A stretch of 64,000 nucleotides of DNA from Streptomyces sp. NBC_00341 (GCF_041435055.1 NZ_CP108002.1:5890001-5954000); one strand, 5' to 3'; shown: positions 7,025 through 16,336, counted from the first letter of the stretch. Translations and numbers: made by a program. The notes: generated by a model from the sequence alone, not told the origin.

Positions 7025-8996
7025 GACAAGCCTGACGGAGCGGCTGCTCCACACCGCCGGAATCATCGACGAGCTGGGCCGCGTGGACGACGGGAACACC
7101 CGGACCGATTCCCTCGCGCTCGAACGGCGGCGCGGTATCACGATCAAGTCCGCGGTCGTCTCGTTCGATATCGACGACGTCACCGTCAATCTGATCGACA
7201 CCCCCGGTCACCCGGATTTCATCGCCGAGGTGGAACGGGTGCTGAGCGTGCTCGACGGCGCCGTGCTGGTCATCTCCGCCGTGGAGGGCGTCCAGGCGCA
7301 GACCCGCGTCCTCATGCGGACGCTCCAGCGGCTGCGCATCCCGACACTCGTCTTCGTGAACAAGACCGACCGCGCCGGAGCCCGGTACGAGCAGGTACTG
7401 CGCGGCATCACGGAGAAGCTCACGCCGAACGCCGTCGCGATGGGTCCTGCCGTCACCGGTCTCGGCACCCGCGAGGCGCACTGCCCGTCCTACGCGCCCG
7501 ACGACCCCCGGCTCACCGGCCGGCTGACGGACCTGCTCACCGAGCACGACGACGCCCTGCTGACCGCGTACGTCGAGGGTGGCGACACGCTCGCGCCCGG
7601 CCGGCTCCACGAGGAGCTGGCGGCCCGGACAGGGCAGGCGCTCGTCCACCCCGTGTACTTCGGCTCAGCCGTGACGGGCGCCGGAATCGCCGCGCTGACC
7701 AGCGGGATCAAGGAACTGCTGCCCGGCGCGCGGGGCGATGCCGACGGCCCGGTCTCCGGCACCGTCTTCAAGGTCGAACGCGGCTCGGCGGGCGAGAAGC
7801 TCGCGTACGTCCGGATGTTCTCCGGGACCGTACGCACCCGCGACCGGCTGCCGTTCGGGCGCGGGCCGGGCGCTGCCGGTGAGGGCAGGGTGACCGGGAT
7901 CAACGTCTTCGCGGACGGCTCGGACGGGCCCCGTCCATCGGTCGGACCGGGACGCATCGCGAAGCTCCGCGGACTGGGTGACATCCGGATCGGGGACGCG
8001 GTCGGTGTCGCGCCGGAAGGGGCCAGGGAACACCATTTCGCCCCGCCCACCCTGGAATCCGTCGTGGTGCCGGAAGCGCCCGCCTCCAGGGGGGAACTGC
8101 ATTTCGCTCTCGCGCAGCTCGCCGAACAGGATCCGCTGATCGATCTGCGGCAGGACGACATCCGCAAGGAAGTCTCCGTATCGCTCTACGGCGAAGTCCA
8201 GAAGGAGGTCATCGAGGCGACGCTCGCGGAGGAATTCGGTATCGACGTCACCTTCCGCGAAACCACCACCATCTGTCTGGAACGGCCGTCCGGTACCGGT
8301 GCCGCATTCGAGATCATCGACAAGGACGACAATCCCTTCCTCGCGACGGTCGGCCTGCGCGTCGATCCCGCCCCGGCCGGCAGCGGGGTGGACTACCGGC
8401 TGGAGGTGGAGCTCGGCTCCATGCCGTACTCCCTGATGCGGGCGGTCGAGGAGACCGTGTTCGAAACGCTCGGACAGGGCCTGAACGGATGGCAGGTGAC
8501 CGACTGCACGGTCACCATGACGCACTCCGGCTACTGGCCCCGCCAGAGCCACGCGCACGGCACGTTCGACAAGTCCATGTCGAGCACCGCCGGGGACTTC
8601 CGCAACCTGACCCCGCTGGTCCTGATGACCGCGCTCCGGCGGGCGGGCACCACGGTGTACGAGCCGATGCACCGGTTCAGGCTGGAACTGCCCGCGGACG
8701 CGCTCGGCCCGCTCCTGCCGGTCCTCGCCCACCTGACGGCCGTCCCGGGCCCCCCGTCCCTGGACGGCGCGAACTGTGTGCTGGAGGGCGAGATCCCGGC
8801 GGCCAGGGTGCATGAACTGCAGCAGCGGCTCCCGTCGTTGACCCGGGGCGAAGGGGTACTCGAATCCGTGTTCGCCTCGCACCGTGCGGTCGTCGGCGGT
8901 AACCCCAGTCGCTCCCGCACCGACCACAACCCGCTCGACCGGAAGGAGTACCTGCTGCACGCGGCACTGCGGCGTCCGGGCCCGTCCGGCGGCTGA
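6978..8996 (+). CDS. OtrA/Tet(M)-like ribosomal protection GTPase
   Basis: A 672-residue EF-G-like translational GTPase. The N-terminus LNLGILAHVDAGKTSLTERL carries the G1 loop; RGITIKSA is switch I, DTPGHPDF is G3 and VNKTDRAGA is G4. The full EF-G domain set follows, ending in RTDHNPLDRKEYLLHAALR, which closely matches S. rimosus OtrA and Tet(M). These proteins bind the ribosome and expel tetracyclines. Start is GTG 6978 with GGAG only 4-5 bases upstream. The alignment with OtrA begins exactly here. The gene sits inside the upstream ORF context and is followed directly by heptamer repeats. Many Streptomyces carry such genes without making tetracyclines. Confidence 0.88.
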   Translation: MHTLNLGILAHVDAGKTSLTERLLHTAGIIDELGRVDDGNTRTDSLALERRRGITIKSAVVSFDIDDVTVNLIDTPGHPDFIAEVERVLSVLDGAVLVISAVEGVQAQTRVLMRTLQRLRIPTLVFVNKTDRAGARYEQVLRGITEKLTPNAVAMGPAVTGLGTREAHCPSYAPDDPRLTGRLTDLLTEHDDALLTAYVEGGDTLAPGRLHEELAARTGQALVHPVYFGSAVTGAGIAALTSGIKELLPGARGDADGPVSGTVFKVERGSAGEKLAYVRMFSGTVRTRDRLPFGRGPGAAGEGRVTGINVFADGSDGPRPSVGPGRIAKLRGLGDIRIGDAVGVAPEGAREHHFAPPTLESVVVPEAPASRGELHFALAQLAEQDPLIDLRQDDIRKEVSVSLYGEVQKEVIEATLAEEFGIDVTFRETTTICLERPSGTGAAFEIIDKDDNPFLATVGLRVDPAPAGSGVDYRLEVELGSMPYSLMRAVEETVFETLGQGLNGWQVTDCTVTMTHSGYWPRQSHAHGTFDKSMSSTAGDFRNLTPLVLMTALRRAGTTVYEPMHRFRLELPADALGPLLPVLAHLTAVPGPPSLDGANCVLEGEIPAARVHELQQRLPSLTRGEGVLESVFASHRAVVGGNPSRSRTDHNPLDRKEYLLHAALRRPGPSGG

Positions 8997-9039
8997 GGGC
9001 TGACGGCTGAGGGCTGAGGGCTGAGGGCGGAGGGCTGAC
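8991..9039. repeat. 7-bp tandem repeat GGCTGAG x7
   Basis: Seven heptamers (GGCTGAG or GGCTGAC, one GGCGGAG) begin at the last Gly codon of the OtrA-like gene. The stop TGA (8994-8996) is part of the first unit, so slippage would regenerate the stop. Confidence 0.9.
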
Positions 9040-9091
9040 GGCACGCGAGGCGGCCCGCAGCCCTCCCGGTTCCGGTTCAGCCGGGGCGGCC

Positions 9092-9931
9092 TCAGTTCAG
9101 CCGGGCACGGGCCGCCCGCGCGCTGCGCCGGACCGCCTCCGCGGCCTCCGGCTCGACGTCCGCGACCACGTCCGCGTACTCCTCCAGCTCCGCCGCCCCG
9201 CGCAGGAACTCCCCGCTGCGGACCAGCAGCTGGGCCCGTTCGTACCGCAGCCGGGCCGGGTGCGACGGCAGCAGGAGGGACAGCTCCACCGCCCACAGCG
9301 CCACGTCGGAGCGCTCCGGGCGGGCCGCCGCCCAGGCCCGGATGTTGTTCAGGATCCGCAGCACCGTCTCCAGCGGCCGCGCGGGCACCAGCATCGACGG
9401 TTCGAGCGGCTCCCCGGTGGTGCTCGTCACCAGCAGCTCCGCGTCCTGGCTCGACAGCGGACGGCCGCCGGCGAACGGATCGGCCAGCACCCGCTCCTCC
9501 GGATCACCGAAACCGACCACGAAATGGCCCGGCAGCGCCAAGCCGTAGACCGGGGCGCCCGCCCGCCTGGCCACCTCGATCCACACCACGGACAGCAGGA
9601 TCGGCAGCCCGCGCCGGCGCCGGAGCACCTCGTGCAGCAGCGACGACTCAAGGCGCTGGTACTCCCCAGACGACCCCTCGAACCCGTACCGCTCACCGAG
9701 CAGTTCGGCCAGTGCGGAGGCCCAGGCCCGGCCGCCGCGCAGCCCGTACGGCAGCAGGCCCGCGAGCCGGTCCAGCTCGATCTGCGCCGCGTCGATGCCG
9801 TTGGCGTCCAGCGCGGGATCCGCCTCTGCCGCCAGCAGCAGGCAGAGCAGCGCCAGGTCCGGCCGCTCGGCCCGCGCCTCCGCCGCGAACCGGCGGCGGA
9901 TCTCTTCCCTGTCGTGCCTCCCGGAAGCCAT
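9092..9931 (-). CDS. SirB1-family transglutaminase-like protein
   Basis: A 279-residue protein with the SirB1/transglutaminase-like core: SSLLHEVLRRRRGLPILLSVVW, then VYGLALPGHFVVGF (conserved His) and VLADPFAGG (conserved Asp). The usual transglutaminase Cys position is not evident, as is common in SirB1 proteins, which are thought to be non-catalytic or of unknown activity. A helical repeat-like C-terminus follows. It starts 4 bases after the GNAT gene stop, so the two are translationally coupled. Confidence 0.8.
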   Translation of the reverse strand: MASGRHDREEIRRRFAAEARAERPDLALLCLLLAAEADPALDANGIDAAQIELDRLAGLLPYGLRGGRAWASALAELLGERYGFEGSSGEYQRLESSLLHEVLRRRRGLPILLSVVWIEVARRAGAPVYGLALPGHFVVGFGDPEERVLADPFAGGRPLSSQDAELLVTSTTGEPLEPSMLVPARPLETVLRILNNIRAWAAARPERSDVALWAVELSLLLPSHPARLRYERAQLLVRSGEFLRGAAELEEYADVVADVEPEAAEAVRRSARAARARLN

Positions 9932-9935
9932 CGCG

Positions 9936-10946
9936 CTACGCCGGGCCGGAGGGCCGGAAGTGGTGGTACCGGTGATGGGTGGCGAACCCCATCCCGTCGT
10001 ACAGCGCGCGGGCGCCCTCGTTCTCCGCCTCGACCTGGAGCCACCCGGCCGACGCGCCCTCGTCCATCGCCTGCCGTGCCAGCGCGGTCATCACCGCGGT
10101 GGCGAGCCCCCTGCGCCGGTGCTCGGAAGCCACCTCGACGGCCATGAACCCGGCCCACCGCCCGTCCACCACACAGCGGCCGATCGCGGCGGGCGCGGCG
10201 TCACCGCCGTCGCCCGGCACGGTCGCGAACCACACAGAGGGACCACTGCCGAGCACCGCCGCCACCTCCGGGCCGGGGCTCTCGAAGCGCTGGTAGCGGG
10301 AGAGCCACGCCGCGTCCACCGCACGGCTCAGCCGCACCCGCGACACCTCGGCCGCCAGATCACCGATCGGGGCCAGCGCCGCGATCCGCACCTCCGCCGT
10401 CACCTCGCGCCGCCACCCGGCGCTCTCCAGCGCCGCGCACAGCTCCTCCTGGGTGCCCTCGGCGCCGGTCGCCGTCTGGACGTACGGCACCAGCCCCCGG
10501 TCCGCGTACCACTGCCGGACCCGCGCGAGCGCGGTGCCGAGCGGAACGCCCGGATCCCCGAGCGGCAGCACGGAGTTGGCGCGCCGGGTGAACCCCGCGG
10601 AGGCGCGCAGCAGCCAGTCACCGAGCGGCTCGCTCTCCACCGGCTGCCAGGCGCGGGCGCAGACCCGGGCGAGCTCACCGAAGGAGGCCGCGGGGCCGCG
10701 GCGCCGGGGCGGCGCGGCAGCCACGGTCTTACCCGCCACCAGGGACGATTCCACGATGCGGACGGATTCACCGCTCTTGGGTGTGACGGACAGCACACCG
10801 TCGTTCCACGATGTGAGAACACCAACCGTGTCAGTGAATTTCGGGCCCGGCGGACCCTCCTGGAGCAGACACCGGACCGAGACCCGTTTGCCCACGTCAG
10901 CCGGTGTGATCCGGATCTCCAGCCGTCCGCCGATGGTGAATTCCAC
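9936..10946 (-). CDS. GNAT-family N-acetyltransferase
   Basis: A 336-residue protein. The first 65 residues look like a small beta domain (RISVRCLLQEG-like region, GVLTSWNDGVLSV) and the C-terminal half is a GNAT fold. The acetyl-CoA-binding signature is VASEHRRRGLATAVMTAL, followed by WLQVEAENEGARALYDGMGF. Start is GTG 10946. It is divergent from the ferredoxin gene and the first gene of a pair with the SirB1 protein. The substrate is unknown. Confidence 0.85.
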   Translation of the reverse strand: MEFTIGGRLEIRITPADVGKRVSVRCLLQEGPPGPKFTDTVGVLTSWNDGVLSVTPKSGESVRIVESSLVAGKTVAAAPPRRRGPAASFGELARVCARAWQPVESEPLGDWLLRASAGFTRRANSVLPLGDPGVPLGTALARVRQWYADRGLVPYVQTATGAEGTQEELCAALESAGWRREVTAEVRIAALAPIGDLAAEVSRVRLSRAVDAAWLSRYQRFESPGPEVAAVLGSGPSVWFATVPGDGGDAAPAAIGRCVVDGRWAGFMAVEVASEHRRRGLATAVMTALARQAMDEGASAGWLQVEAENEGARALYDGMGFATHHRYHHFRPSGPA

Positions 10947-11063
10947 AGCTCTGTCCGCCCCTCCTGTTCGGATCGTGCCCGGGAACGGAGATACTAGGTG
11001 CGGGCATCGACGACGCCGCGCTCCCGCGCGAGAGCCAACGCCCTACCGAGGAGGAACGACAGC

Positions 11064-11384
11064 GTGACCTACGTCATCGCGCAGCCTTGTGTCGACGTAA
11101 AGGACAAGGCCTGCATCGAAGAGTGCCCCGTCGACTGTATCTATGAGGGCCAGCGGTCCTTGTACATCCACCCGGACGAGTGCGTCGACTGTGGAGCCTG
11201 TGAGCCGGTCTGCCCGGTCGAGGCGATCTTCTACGAGGACGACACCCCGGAGGAGTGGAAGGACTACTACAAGGCGAACGTCGAGTTCTTCGACGACCTC
11301 GGGTCGCCTGGTGGGGCTTCCAAGCTGGGTCTGATCGAGCGCGACCACGCGTTCATCGCGGCACTGCCGCCGCAGAACCAGTAA
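11064..11384 (+). CDS. fdxA: 7Fe ferredoxin (3Fe-4S/4Fe-4S), FdxA-like
   Basis: A 106-residue electron carrier. Cluster ligands are CVDVKDKACIEECPVDC in the first half and CVDCGACEPVCPVEA in the second, the pattern of seven-iron ferredoxins of actinobacteria. The C-terminal extension after residue 60 is typical of this group. Start GTG 11064 has GGAGG about 9 bases upstream. It lies before dapC, separated by a long terminator hairpin; the same fdxA-dapC pairing exists in mycobacteria. Confidence 0.93.
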   Translation: MTYVIAQPCVDVKDKACIEECPVDCIYEGQRSLYIHPDECVDCGACEPVCPVEAIFYEDDTPEEWKDYYKANVEFFDDLGSPGGASKLGLIERDHAFIAALPPQNQ

Positions 11385-11405
11385 CAGCGTCCGGCACGTG
11401 CGTCA

Positions 11406-11444
11406 CCTCGGTCCCGTACGGCTCGTCACCGTGCGGGACCGAGG
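11406..11444 (+). terminator. Terminator after fdxA
   Basis: CCTCGGTCCCGTACGG pairs with CCGTGCGGGACCGAGG (16 bp, one T-G wobble, 7-base loop), followed by CGTTTG. It separates fdxA from dapC. Confidence 0.8.
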
Positions 11445-11502
11445 CGTTTGTGCGTGCCGCCGGGGCTCCCGCCCGAACCCCCGTACGAGAAAGCAGAGAT
11501 CC

Positions 11503-12600
11503 GTGTCCGCAGCAGTCTCCTCCCGCCTCCCCACCTTTCCCTGGGACAGGCTCGCGCCCTACAAGTCGACGGCCGGGGACCACCCGGACGGCATCGTGGA
11601 CCTGTCCGTCGGCACCCCCGTCGACCCGGTGCCCGAGCTGATCCAGCGGGCGCTCGTCGCCGCGTCCGACAGCCCCGGCTATCCGACGGTGTGGGGCACC
11701 ACCGAGCTGCGCGACGCGCTCACCGGCTGGGTGGAGCGGCGGCTCGGCGCGGTCTCCGTGGCCCACGAGAACGTGCTGCCCGTCGTCGGCTCCAAGGAAC
11801 TGGTGGCCTGGCTGCCGACCCAGCTCGGCCTCGGCGCCGGCGACAGGGTCGCCTACCCGCGGCTCGCCTACCCGACCTACGAGGTCGGCGCCCGGCTCTG
11901 CGGCGCCGAGCCGGTCGCGTACGACGACCCGACCGAGCTGGACCCGGCCGGGCTCAAGCTGCTCTGGCTCAACTCCCCGTCCAATCCCACCGGAGAGGTG
12001 CTGGGCAAGGACGAGCTGACCCGGATCCTCGCCTGGGCGCGCGAGCACGAGGTGCTGGTCTTCAGCGACGAGTGCTACCTGGAGCTGGGCTGGGAGGCCG
12101 AACCGGTCTCGGTGCTCCACCCGGACGTCTGCGGCGGTACGTACGAGGGCGTCGTCGCCGTCCACTCGCTCTCCAAGCGCTCCAACCTCGCCGGGTACCG
12201 GGCCGCCTTCATCGCGGGCGACGCGGCCGTCCTGGGCGAGCTGCTGCTGATCCGCAAGCACGGCGGGATGATGACGTCCACGCCGGTCCAGGCCGCCACC
12301 GTCGCGGCGCTCGGTGACGACGCGCACGTGGCCGAGCAGCGCGCCCGGTACGCCGCCCGGCGCACCGCCCTGCGCACGGCCCTGGAGGCCCACGGCTTCC
12401 GCATCGAGCACAGCGAGGCGAGCCTCTACCTCTGGGCGACCCGCGACGAGCCGTGCTGGGACACCGTGGCCCACCTGGCGGAGCTGGGCATCCTGGTGGC
12501 GCCCGGGGACTTCTACGGGCCGGCCGGCGACCGTTTCGTGCGCGTGGCGCTCACGGCCACGGACGAGCGGGTGGCGGCGGCGGTCAAGCGGCTGGGCTGA
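11503..12600 (+). CDS. dapC: Succinyldiaminopimelate transaminase
   Basis: A 365-residue class I PLP aminotransferase of lysine/meso-diaminopimelate synthesis, converting N-succinyl-2-amino-6-ketopimelate with glutamate. It shows LDLSVGTP-type N-terminus, LNSPSNPTGEV, FSDECYLEL, and SLSKRSNLAGYR with the PLP-binding Lys. The C-terminal FVRVAL holds the substrate carboxylate Arg. Start GTG 11503; in-frame upstream codons to 11398 overlap the terminator and are not used. dapE lies close by, which supports the pathway call. Confidence 0.93.
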   Translation: MSAAVSSRLPTFPWDRLAPYKSTAGDHPDGIVDLSVGTPVDPVPELIQRALVAASDSPGYPTVWGTTELRDALTGWVERRLGAVSVAHENVLPVVGSKELVAWLPTQLGLGAGDRVAYPRLAYPTYEVGARLCGAEPVAYDDPTELDPAGLKLLWLNSPSNPTGEVLGKDELTRILAWAREHEVLVFSDECYLELGWEAEPVSVLHPDVCGGTYEGVVAVHSLSKRSNLAGYRAAFIAGDAAVLGELLLIRKHGGMMTSTPVQAATVAALGDDAHVAEQRARYAARRTALRTALEAHGFRIEHSEASLYLWATRDEPCWDTVAHLAELGILVAPGDFYGPAGDRFVRVALTATDERVAAAVKRLG

Positions 12601-12616
12601 GCGCCTGCCGACTGAC

Positions 12617-12662
12617 ACGCGCGAGGGCCTGAGGGGTGCGCACCCCTCAGGCCCTCGCGCGT
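12617..12662. terminator. Bidirectional terminator, 46-base perfect palindrome
   Basis: The two 23-base arms meet at 12639/12640 and match perfectly. It lies between convergent dapC and the small secreted-protein gene and can serve both strands. Confidence 0.9.
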
Positions 12663-12683
12663 CACTGCACTGGGCGGCGTGGA

Positions 12684-13061
12684 TCAGCCGAGCGGCAGGC
12701 CCTGCGTGGGAAGGCCGCCCAGGCTGCCGGTCGCACCGCCGGTCGCCGCCTTGCCGACGGCGGGGGCGGCCTTGCCGGCCGTCTCGCCGAGGGTCTTGCT
12801 CGCCACCGGCAGCGTGGTCCCGACGACCTTGCCGCCGGTCTCTGCGCCCTGCTTGGACACGCCGTCGACCGTCTTGCCGAGACCGGTGCCGTCGACGGCC
12901 TTGTCGAGACCGGCGCCGTCGACGGAGGTGAGACCGCCGAGCTGAGAGGCCTGCGGGAGCTCAGCGGCACCGGCCGCGCCGGCCGCACCGACCACGGGGG
13001 CCGCACCCGCCGCGATCAGCAGCGCGGTACGGGCGATCCGACGGGTCAGGGGGAGGGACAT
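12684..13061 (-). CDS. Small secreted Ala/Gly-rich protein
   Basis: A 125-residue protein with a signal peptide (RRIARTALLIAAGAAPVVGA) and a low-complexity mature part rich in Gly, Ala, Thr, Val and Lys (DGAGLDKAVDGTGLGKTVDG, VASKTLGETAGKAAPAVGKA). No Cys and no catalytic motif. Start ATG 13061 follows AAGGAG. Similar short secreted proteins are common and unassigned in Streptomyces. Function unknown. Confidence 0.75.
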   Translation of the reverse strand: MSLPLTRRIARTALLIAAGAAPVVGAAGAAGAAELPQASQLGGLTSVDGAGLDKAVDGTGLGKTVDGVSKQGAETGGKVVGTTLPVASKTLGETAGKAAPAVGKAATGGATGSLGGLPTQGLPLG

Positions 13062-13348
13062 GATGCTCCTTCGACGGGATGTGGAATCTGTCTGTCCGTG
13101 GACCGGACGCCATGACAACCGTCTTGGGGGCGGGGGAGGTTGCGGTGAACCGACGTAAAGAGTCGGCAATGCGTCAGATAATCCGCAACGGAGGAACCCG
13201 GGCAAACAATGCATTCCCCGGCCGTGCGATGGCCCGTCACTTCCCTTTGACCGCAAGGAAATCGGGCCGTCCGGAAGGGGGCGCGCGAACCCGCGTGCGG
13301 AGGTTGTTACGGGAATGCCCGGACCCCCTGTAAGAGGGACCCGCCGCA

Positions 13349-14299
13349 CTAATGCACGAAGCGCATACGGACCTCTGTGGTGCCCGTTTTCCCGCTTTCC
13401 GTCCGCCAGCCCGATCCGGCCTTCCAGGCCCGGCCCGCGTACGCGACCTCGTCGATGCCCAGCACCTCGGACTGCGCCACCGCCCAGTGCGCGAGCTCCC
13501 AGCCGTGCTGCGGAACGCCGCCCTCCGTGGCCGCGCCGCCCGACCGTACCGGCACCGAGAGCGATCCCTGAGCCGTCGCGCCCGCCGTCGGGGTCCGGTC
13601 GTCCGCCGCGTCCACGGCCGGCAGCGCGCCCTTGCCGAAAGCACGGGTGAGCGCGGCCCTGACCTTCGTGACGTCGCCCGTCCCGGCCGTGGCGCGAGGC
13701 GGGGCACAGGTCAGCGCGGCCGGCGTCCGGCCGGTCAGCACGGCCGCCAGCAGTGCGGCGTCCGGCTCGTGCTTCGCGTACGCCTGCGGGAAACCGCTGC
13801 GCTGCACGCGCTGCGCGGCCACCGTCAGCGGCAGCCGCGAGTAGCCCGGGACCTCGGCCAGGTGCTCGTAGAACTTCCCGGCCGAGTAGACCGGGTCCAG
13901 GATCTGCTGTCCGGTGCCCCAGCCCTGCGAAGGGCGCTGCTGGAACAGTCCCAGGGAGTCCCGGTCACCGTGGTCGATATTGCGCAGCCCGGACTCCTGG
14001 AGAGCCGTCGCCAGCGCGATCGTCACCGCCCGCTCCGGCATCCCGCGCGTGGTGCCGACAGCCGAGATCGTCGCGGCGTTCGCGGCCTGTTCCGGACTCA
14101 GCCGGTAGGTGCGCCCCTCACCGGACGAACCGTCCGCGGAGTGCACGGTGCACTGGTCGGAGCTCTTGCCGCCCGACAGGTACGAGACGGTCAGATAGCC
14201 GCCCACGGCCGCGAGCACGGCGAAGGCGGCCGCGACGCGCAGCCGGCGGCTGCGGCGGCGGCCGGTGTGTCGGCGGGCAGAGGAATCGGTCCGGGGCAC
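13349..14299 (-). CDS. Membrane-anchored protein with lysozyme-like motif
   Basis: A 316-residue protein: Arg-rich N-terminus, one membrane segment (about 20-45), then an extracytoplasmic part. The stretch ALQESGLRNIDHGDRDSLGLFQQRPSQGWGT, split over residues about 105-135, is typical of a domain found in actinobacterial peptidoglycan hydrolases, with a Glu placed like a transglycosylase acid. The C-terminal portion ends in EVRMRFVH. Start GTG 14299 lacks a clear ribosome site and may be leaderless. It is divergent from dapE. It may act in wall turnover; enzymatic activity is unproven. Confidence 0.7.
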   Translation of the reverse strand: MPRTDSSARRHTGRRRSRRLRVAAAFAVLAAVGGYLTVSYLSGGKSSDQCTVHSADGSSGEGRTYRLSPEQAANAATISAVGTTRGMPERAVTIALATALQESGLRNIDHGDRDSLGLFQQRPSQGWGTGQQILDPVYSAGKFYEHLAEVPGYSRLPLTVAAQRVQRSGFPQAYAKHEPDAALLAAVLTGRTPAALTCAPPRATAGTGDVTKVRAALTRAFGKGALPAVDAADDRTPTAGATAQGSLSVPVRSGGAATEGGVPQHGWELAHWAVAQSEVLGIDEVAYAGRAWKAGSGWRTESGKTGTTEVRMRFVH

Positions 14300-14321
14300 G
14301 GGGCCACCGTACGCGAGGCAC

Positions 14322-14334
14322 TAGGCTCGTAGCC
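14322..14334 (+). promoter_or_regulatory. Leaderless promoter of dapE
   Basis: TAGGCT at 14322-14327 fits a -10 box and lies 7 bases before the dapE ATG with no Shine-Dalgarno between, so the mRNA probably begins at or next to the start codon. Confidence 0.55.
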
Positions 14335-15414
14335 ATGGCCGAAAGCACCCTTGACCTCACCCTGGACGGACCCGCGCTCACCGCCCGGCTCGTCGACTTC
14401 CCCTCGGTCAGCGGGGAGGAGAAGGACCTCGCCGACGCCATCGAGACGGCGCTGCGGACCCTCCCGCACCTGACCGTGGAGCGGTACGGCAACAACATCG
14501 TCGCCAGGACGGACCTCGGCCGCGCCGAGCGCGTCCTGCTCGCCGGGCACATCGACACCGTGCCGATCGCGGACAACGTGCCCTCCCGGCTCGACGCCGA
14601 CGGGCTCCTGTGGGGCTGCGGGACCTCCGACATGAAGTCCGGCGTCGCCGTCCAGCTGCGGATCGCCGCGACGGTGCCGGAGCCCAACCGCGACCTCACG
14701 TTCGTCTTCTACGACAACGAAGAGGTCGCCGCACACCTCAACGGCCTCGGACACATCGCGGACGCCCACCCCGACTGGCTGGCGGCCGACTTCGCCGTCC
14801 TCCTGGAGGGCTCCAACGGCGAGGTCGAGGGCGGCTGCCAGGGCACGCTGCGGGTCCTCCTCCGTACGGCGGGGGAGCGGGCGCACTCCGCGCGCAGCTG
14901 GATGGGGTCCAACGCCATCCACGGCGCCGCCCCGATCCTGGCCAGGCTCGCCGCGTACGAGCCGCGCAAGCCGGTGATCGACGGACTGGAGTTCCACGAG
15001 GGGCTCAACGCCGTACGGATCGAGGGCGGCGTCGCCAACAACGTCATCCCCGACGCCTGCACCGTCGTCGTCAACTACCGCTACGCCCCCGACCTCGGCC
15101 CCGACGAGGCACTGGCCCACGTCCACGAGGTCTTCGCCGACTGCGGCGTCGTCGAGTTCGTCGTCGACGACCACTCCGGCGCGGCGATGCCCGGCCTCTC
15201 GCACCCCGCGGCCAAGGCGTTCATGGACGCGGTCGGCGGCACCGCCCGGCCCAAGTTCGGCTGGACGGACGTCTCGCGCTTCGGCTCGCTCGGCGTCCCC
15301 GCCGTGAACTACGGCCCCGGCGATCCGATCCTCGCCCACAAGCGCGACGAGCACGTCGCGGTCGAGCGGATCACCCACTGCGAGGAGCGGCTGCGCTCCT
15401 GGCTCACGACCTGA
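14335..15414 (+). CDS. dapE: Succinyl-diaminopimelate desuccinylase
   Basis: A 359-residue M20-family metallohydrolase that removes succinate from N-succinyl-LL-diaminopimelate in lysine and peptidoglycan synthesis. Metal-site motifs are LLAGHIDTVP, GCGTSDMKSG, FYDNEEV and LLEGSNGEVEGGCQG; the C-terminal His is in PILAHKRDEHV. Residue counts match actinobacterial DapE. ATG 14335 appears leaderless. Neighbours dapC and the LOG gene repeat the order known from mycobacteria (dapE Rv1202, LOG Rv1205). Confidence 0.95.
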   Translation: MAESTLDLTLDGPALTARLVDFPSVSGEEKDLADAIETALRTLPHLTVERYGNNIVARTDLGRAERVLLAGHIDTVPIADNVPSRLDADGLLWGCGTSDMKSGVAVQLRIAATVPEPNRDLTFVFYDNEEVAAHLNGLGHIADAHPDWLAADFAVLLEGSNGEVEGGCQGTLRVLLRTAGERAHSARSWMGSNAIHGAAPILARLAAYEPRKPVIDGLEFHEGLNAVRIEGGVANNVIPDACTVVVNYRYAPDLGPDEALAHVHEVFADCGVVEFVVDDHSGAAMPGLSHPAAKAFMDAVGGTARPKFGWTDVSRFGSLGVPAVNYGPGDPILAHKRDEHVAVERITHCEERLRSWLTT

Positions 15415-15510
15415 CGTCCGGCATTCCCCTGTCCGTAACCTCCGGCGATCTACGCTGGCGGGAGACGGGGCGCCGCAGGGCGCCTCCGATGTCGGCGGAG
15501 GGAGCAGGTC

Positions 15511-16296
15511 ATGGGCAACCCCGAGGATGCGCGGATCCCCGAAGGTACGGAGATCCCCGAGGGCGCGGTCAGGCCGGAGGAACAGCGACTCGGCCCGGTG
15601 CTGCGCCGCAGGGACCAGGTACAGCCCGGCACCACCGATCAGCGGCTGCTGGACTCCGAGGGCGACTCCGAGTGGGTGCACACCGACCCCTGGCGGGTCA
15701 TGCGCATCCAGTCGGAGTTCGTCGAGGGGTTCGGCGCGCTGGCCGAACTGCCGAGCGCCATCAGCGTCTTCGGCTCGGCCCGGACCCCGGCCGACTCGCC
15801 GGAGTACGAGGCGGGCGTACGGATCGGCAGGGCGCTGGTCGAAGCGGGCTTCGCGGTGATCACCGGGGGCGGACCCGGAGCGATGGAGGCGGCGAACAAG
15901 GGAGCGCGGGAGGCGAAGGGGGTCTCGGTCGGCCTGGGCATCGAGCTGCCCTTCGAGTCCGGCCTCAACCCGCACGTCGACATCGGCGTCAACTTCCGCT
16001 ACTTCTTCGTCCGCAAGACGATGTTCGTGAAGTACGCCCAGGGCTTCGTCGTCCTGCCCGGCGGACTCGGCACCCTGGACGAGCTCTTCGAGGCGCTGAC
16101 GCTGGTCCAGACGGGCAAGGTCACCCGCTTCCCGATCGTGCTGTTCGGCACGGCGTACTGGGGCGGCCTGGTCGACTGGCTGCGGGACACGGTGATCGCC
16201 CAGGGCAAGGCGTCCGCGAAGGACCTGCTCCTGTTCCACGTCACGGACGACGTGGACGAGGCGGTGAACCTGGTGACGAAGGAGGTCGGCCGGTAG
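15511..16296 (+). CDS. LOG-family (TIGR00730) nucleotide phosphoribohydrolase-like
   Basis: A 261-residue Rossmann protein with GGGPGAMEAANKGA and the LOG signature LPGGLGTLDELFE. LOG enzymes cleave cytokinin-type nucleoside monophosphates to free base; in bacteria some also act on AMP-like compounds. The first 55 residues are a variable, charged extension typical of actinobacterial members. ATG 15511 follows GGAGGGAG. It matches Rv1205 by position. Confidence 0.88.
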   Translation: MGNPEDARIPEGTEIPEGAVRPEEQRLGPVLRRRDQVQPGTTDQRLLDSEGDSEWVHTDPWRVMRIQSEFVEGFGALAELPSAISVFGSARTPADSPEYEAGVRIGRALVEAGFAVITGGGPGAMEAANKGAREAKGVSVGLGIELPFESGLNPHVDIGVNFRYFFVRKTMFVKYAQGFVVLPGGLGTLDELFEALTLVQTGKVTRFPIVLFGTAYWGGLVDWLRDTVIAQGKASAKDLLLFHVTDDVDEAVNLVTKEVGR

Positions 16297-16336
16297 CGCC
16301 GCAGGCGCACCCGCCCGCACCGGCCCACCGGCCCCG

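Noticed and set aside
6978..8996. Tetracycline biosynthetic cluster
   Set aside because: Only the ribosomal protection gene is present; no polyketide synthase or tailoring genes lie nearby.
14191..16320. A 709-residue leftward frame opposite dapE and the LOG gene
   Set aside because: Composition is typical antisense of high-GC genes (Arg/Asp/Gly/Val-rich); no motif, while the other strand carries clear enzymes.
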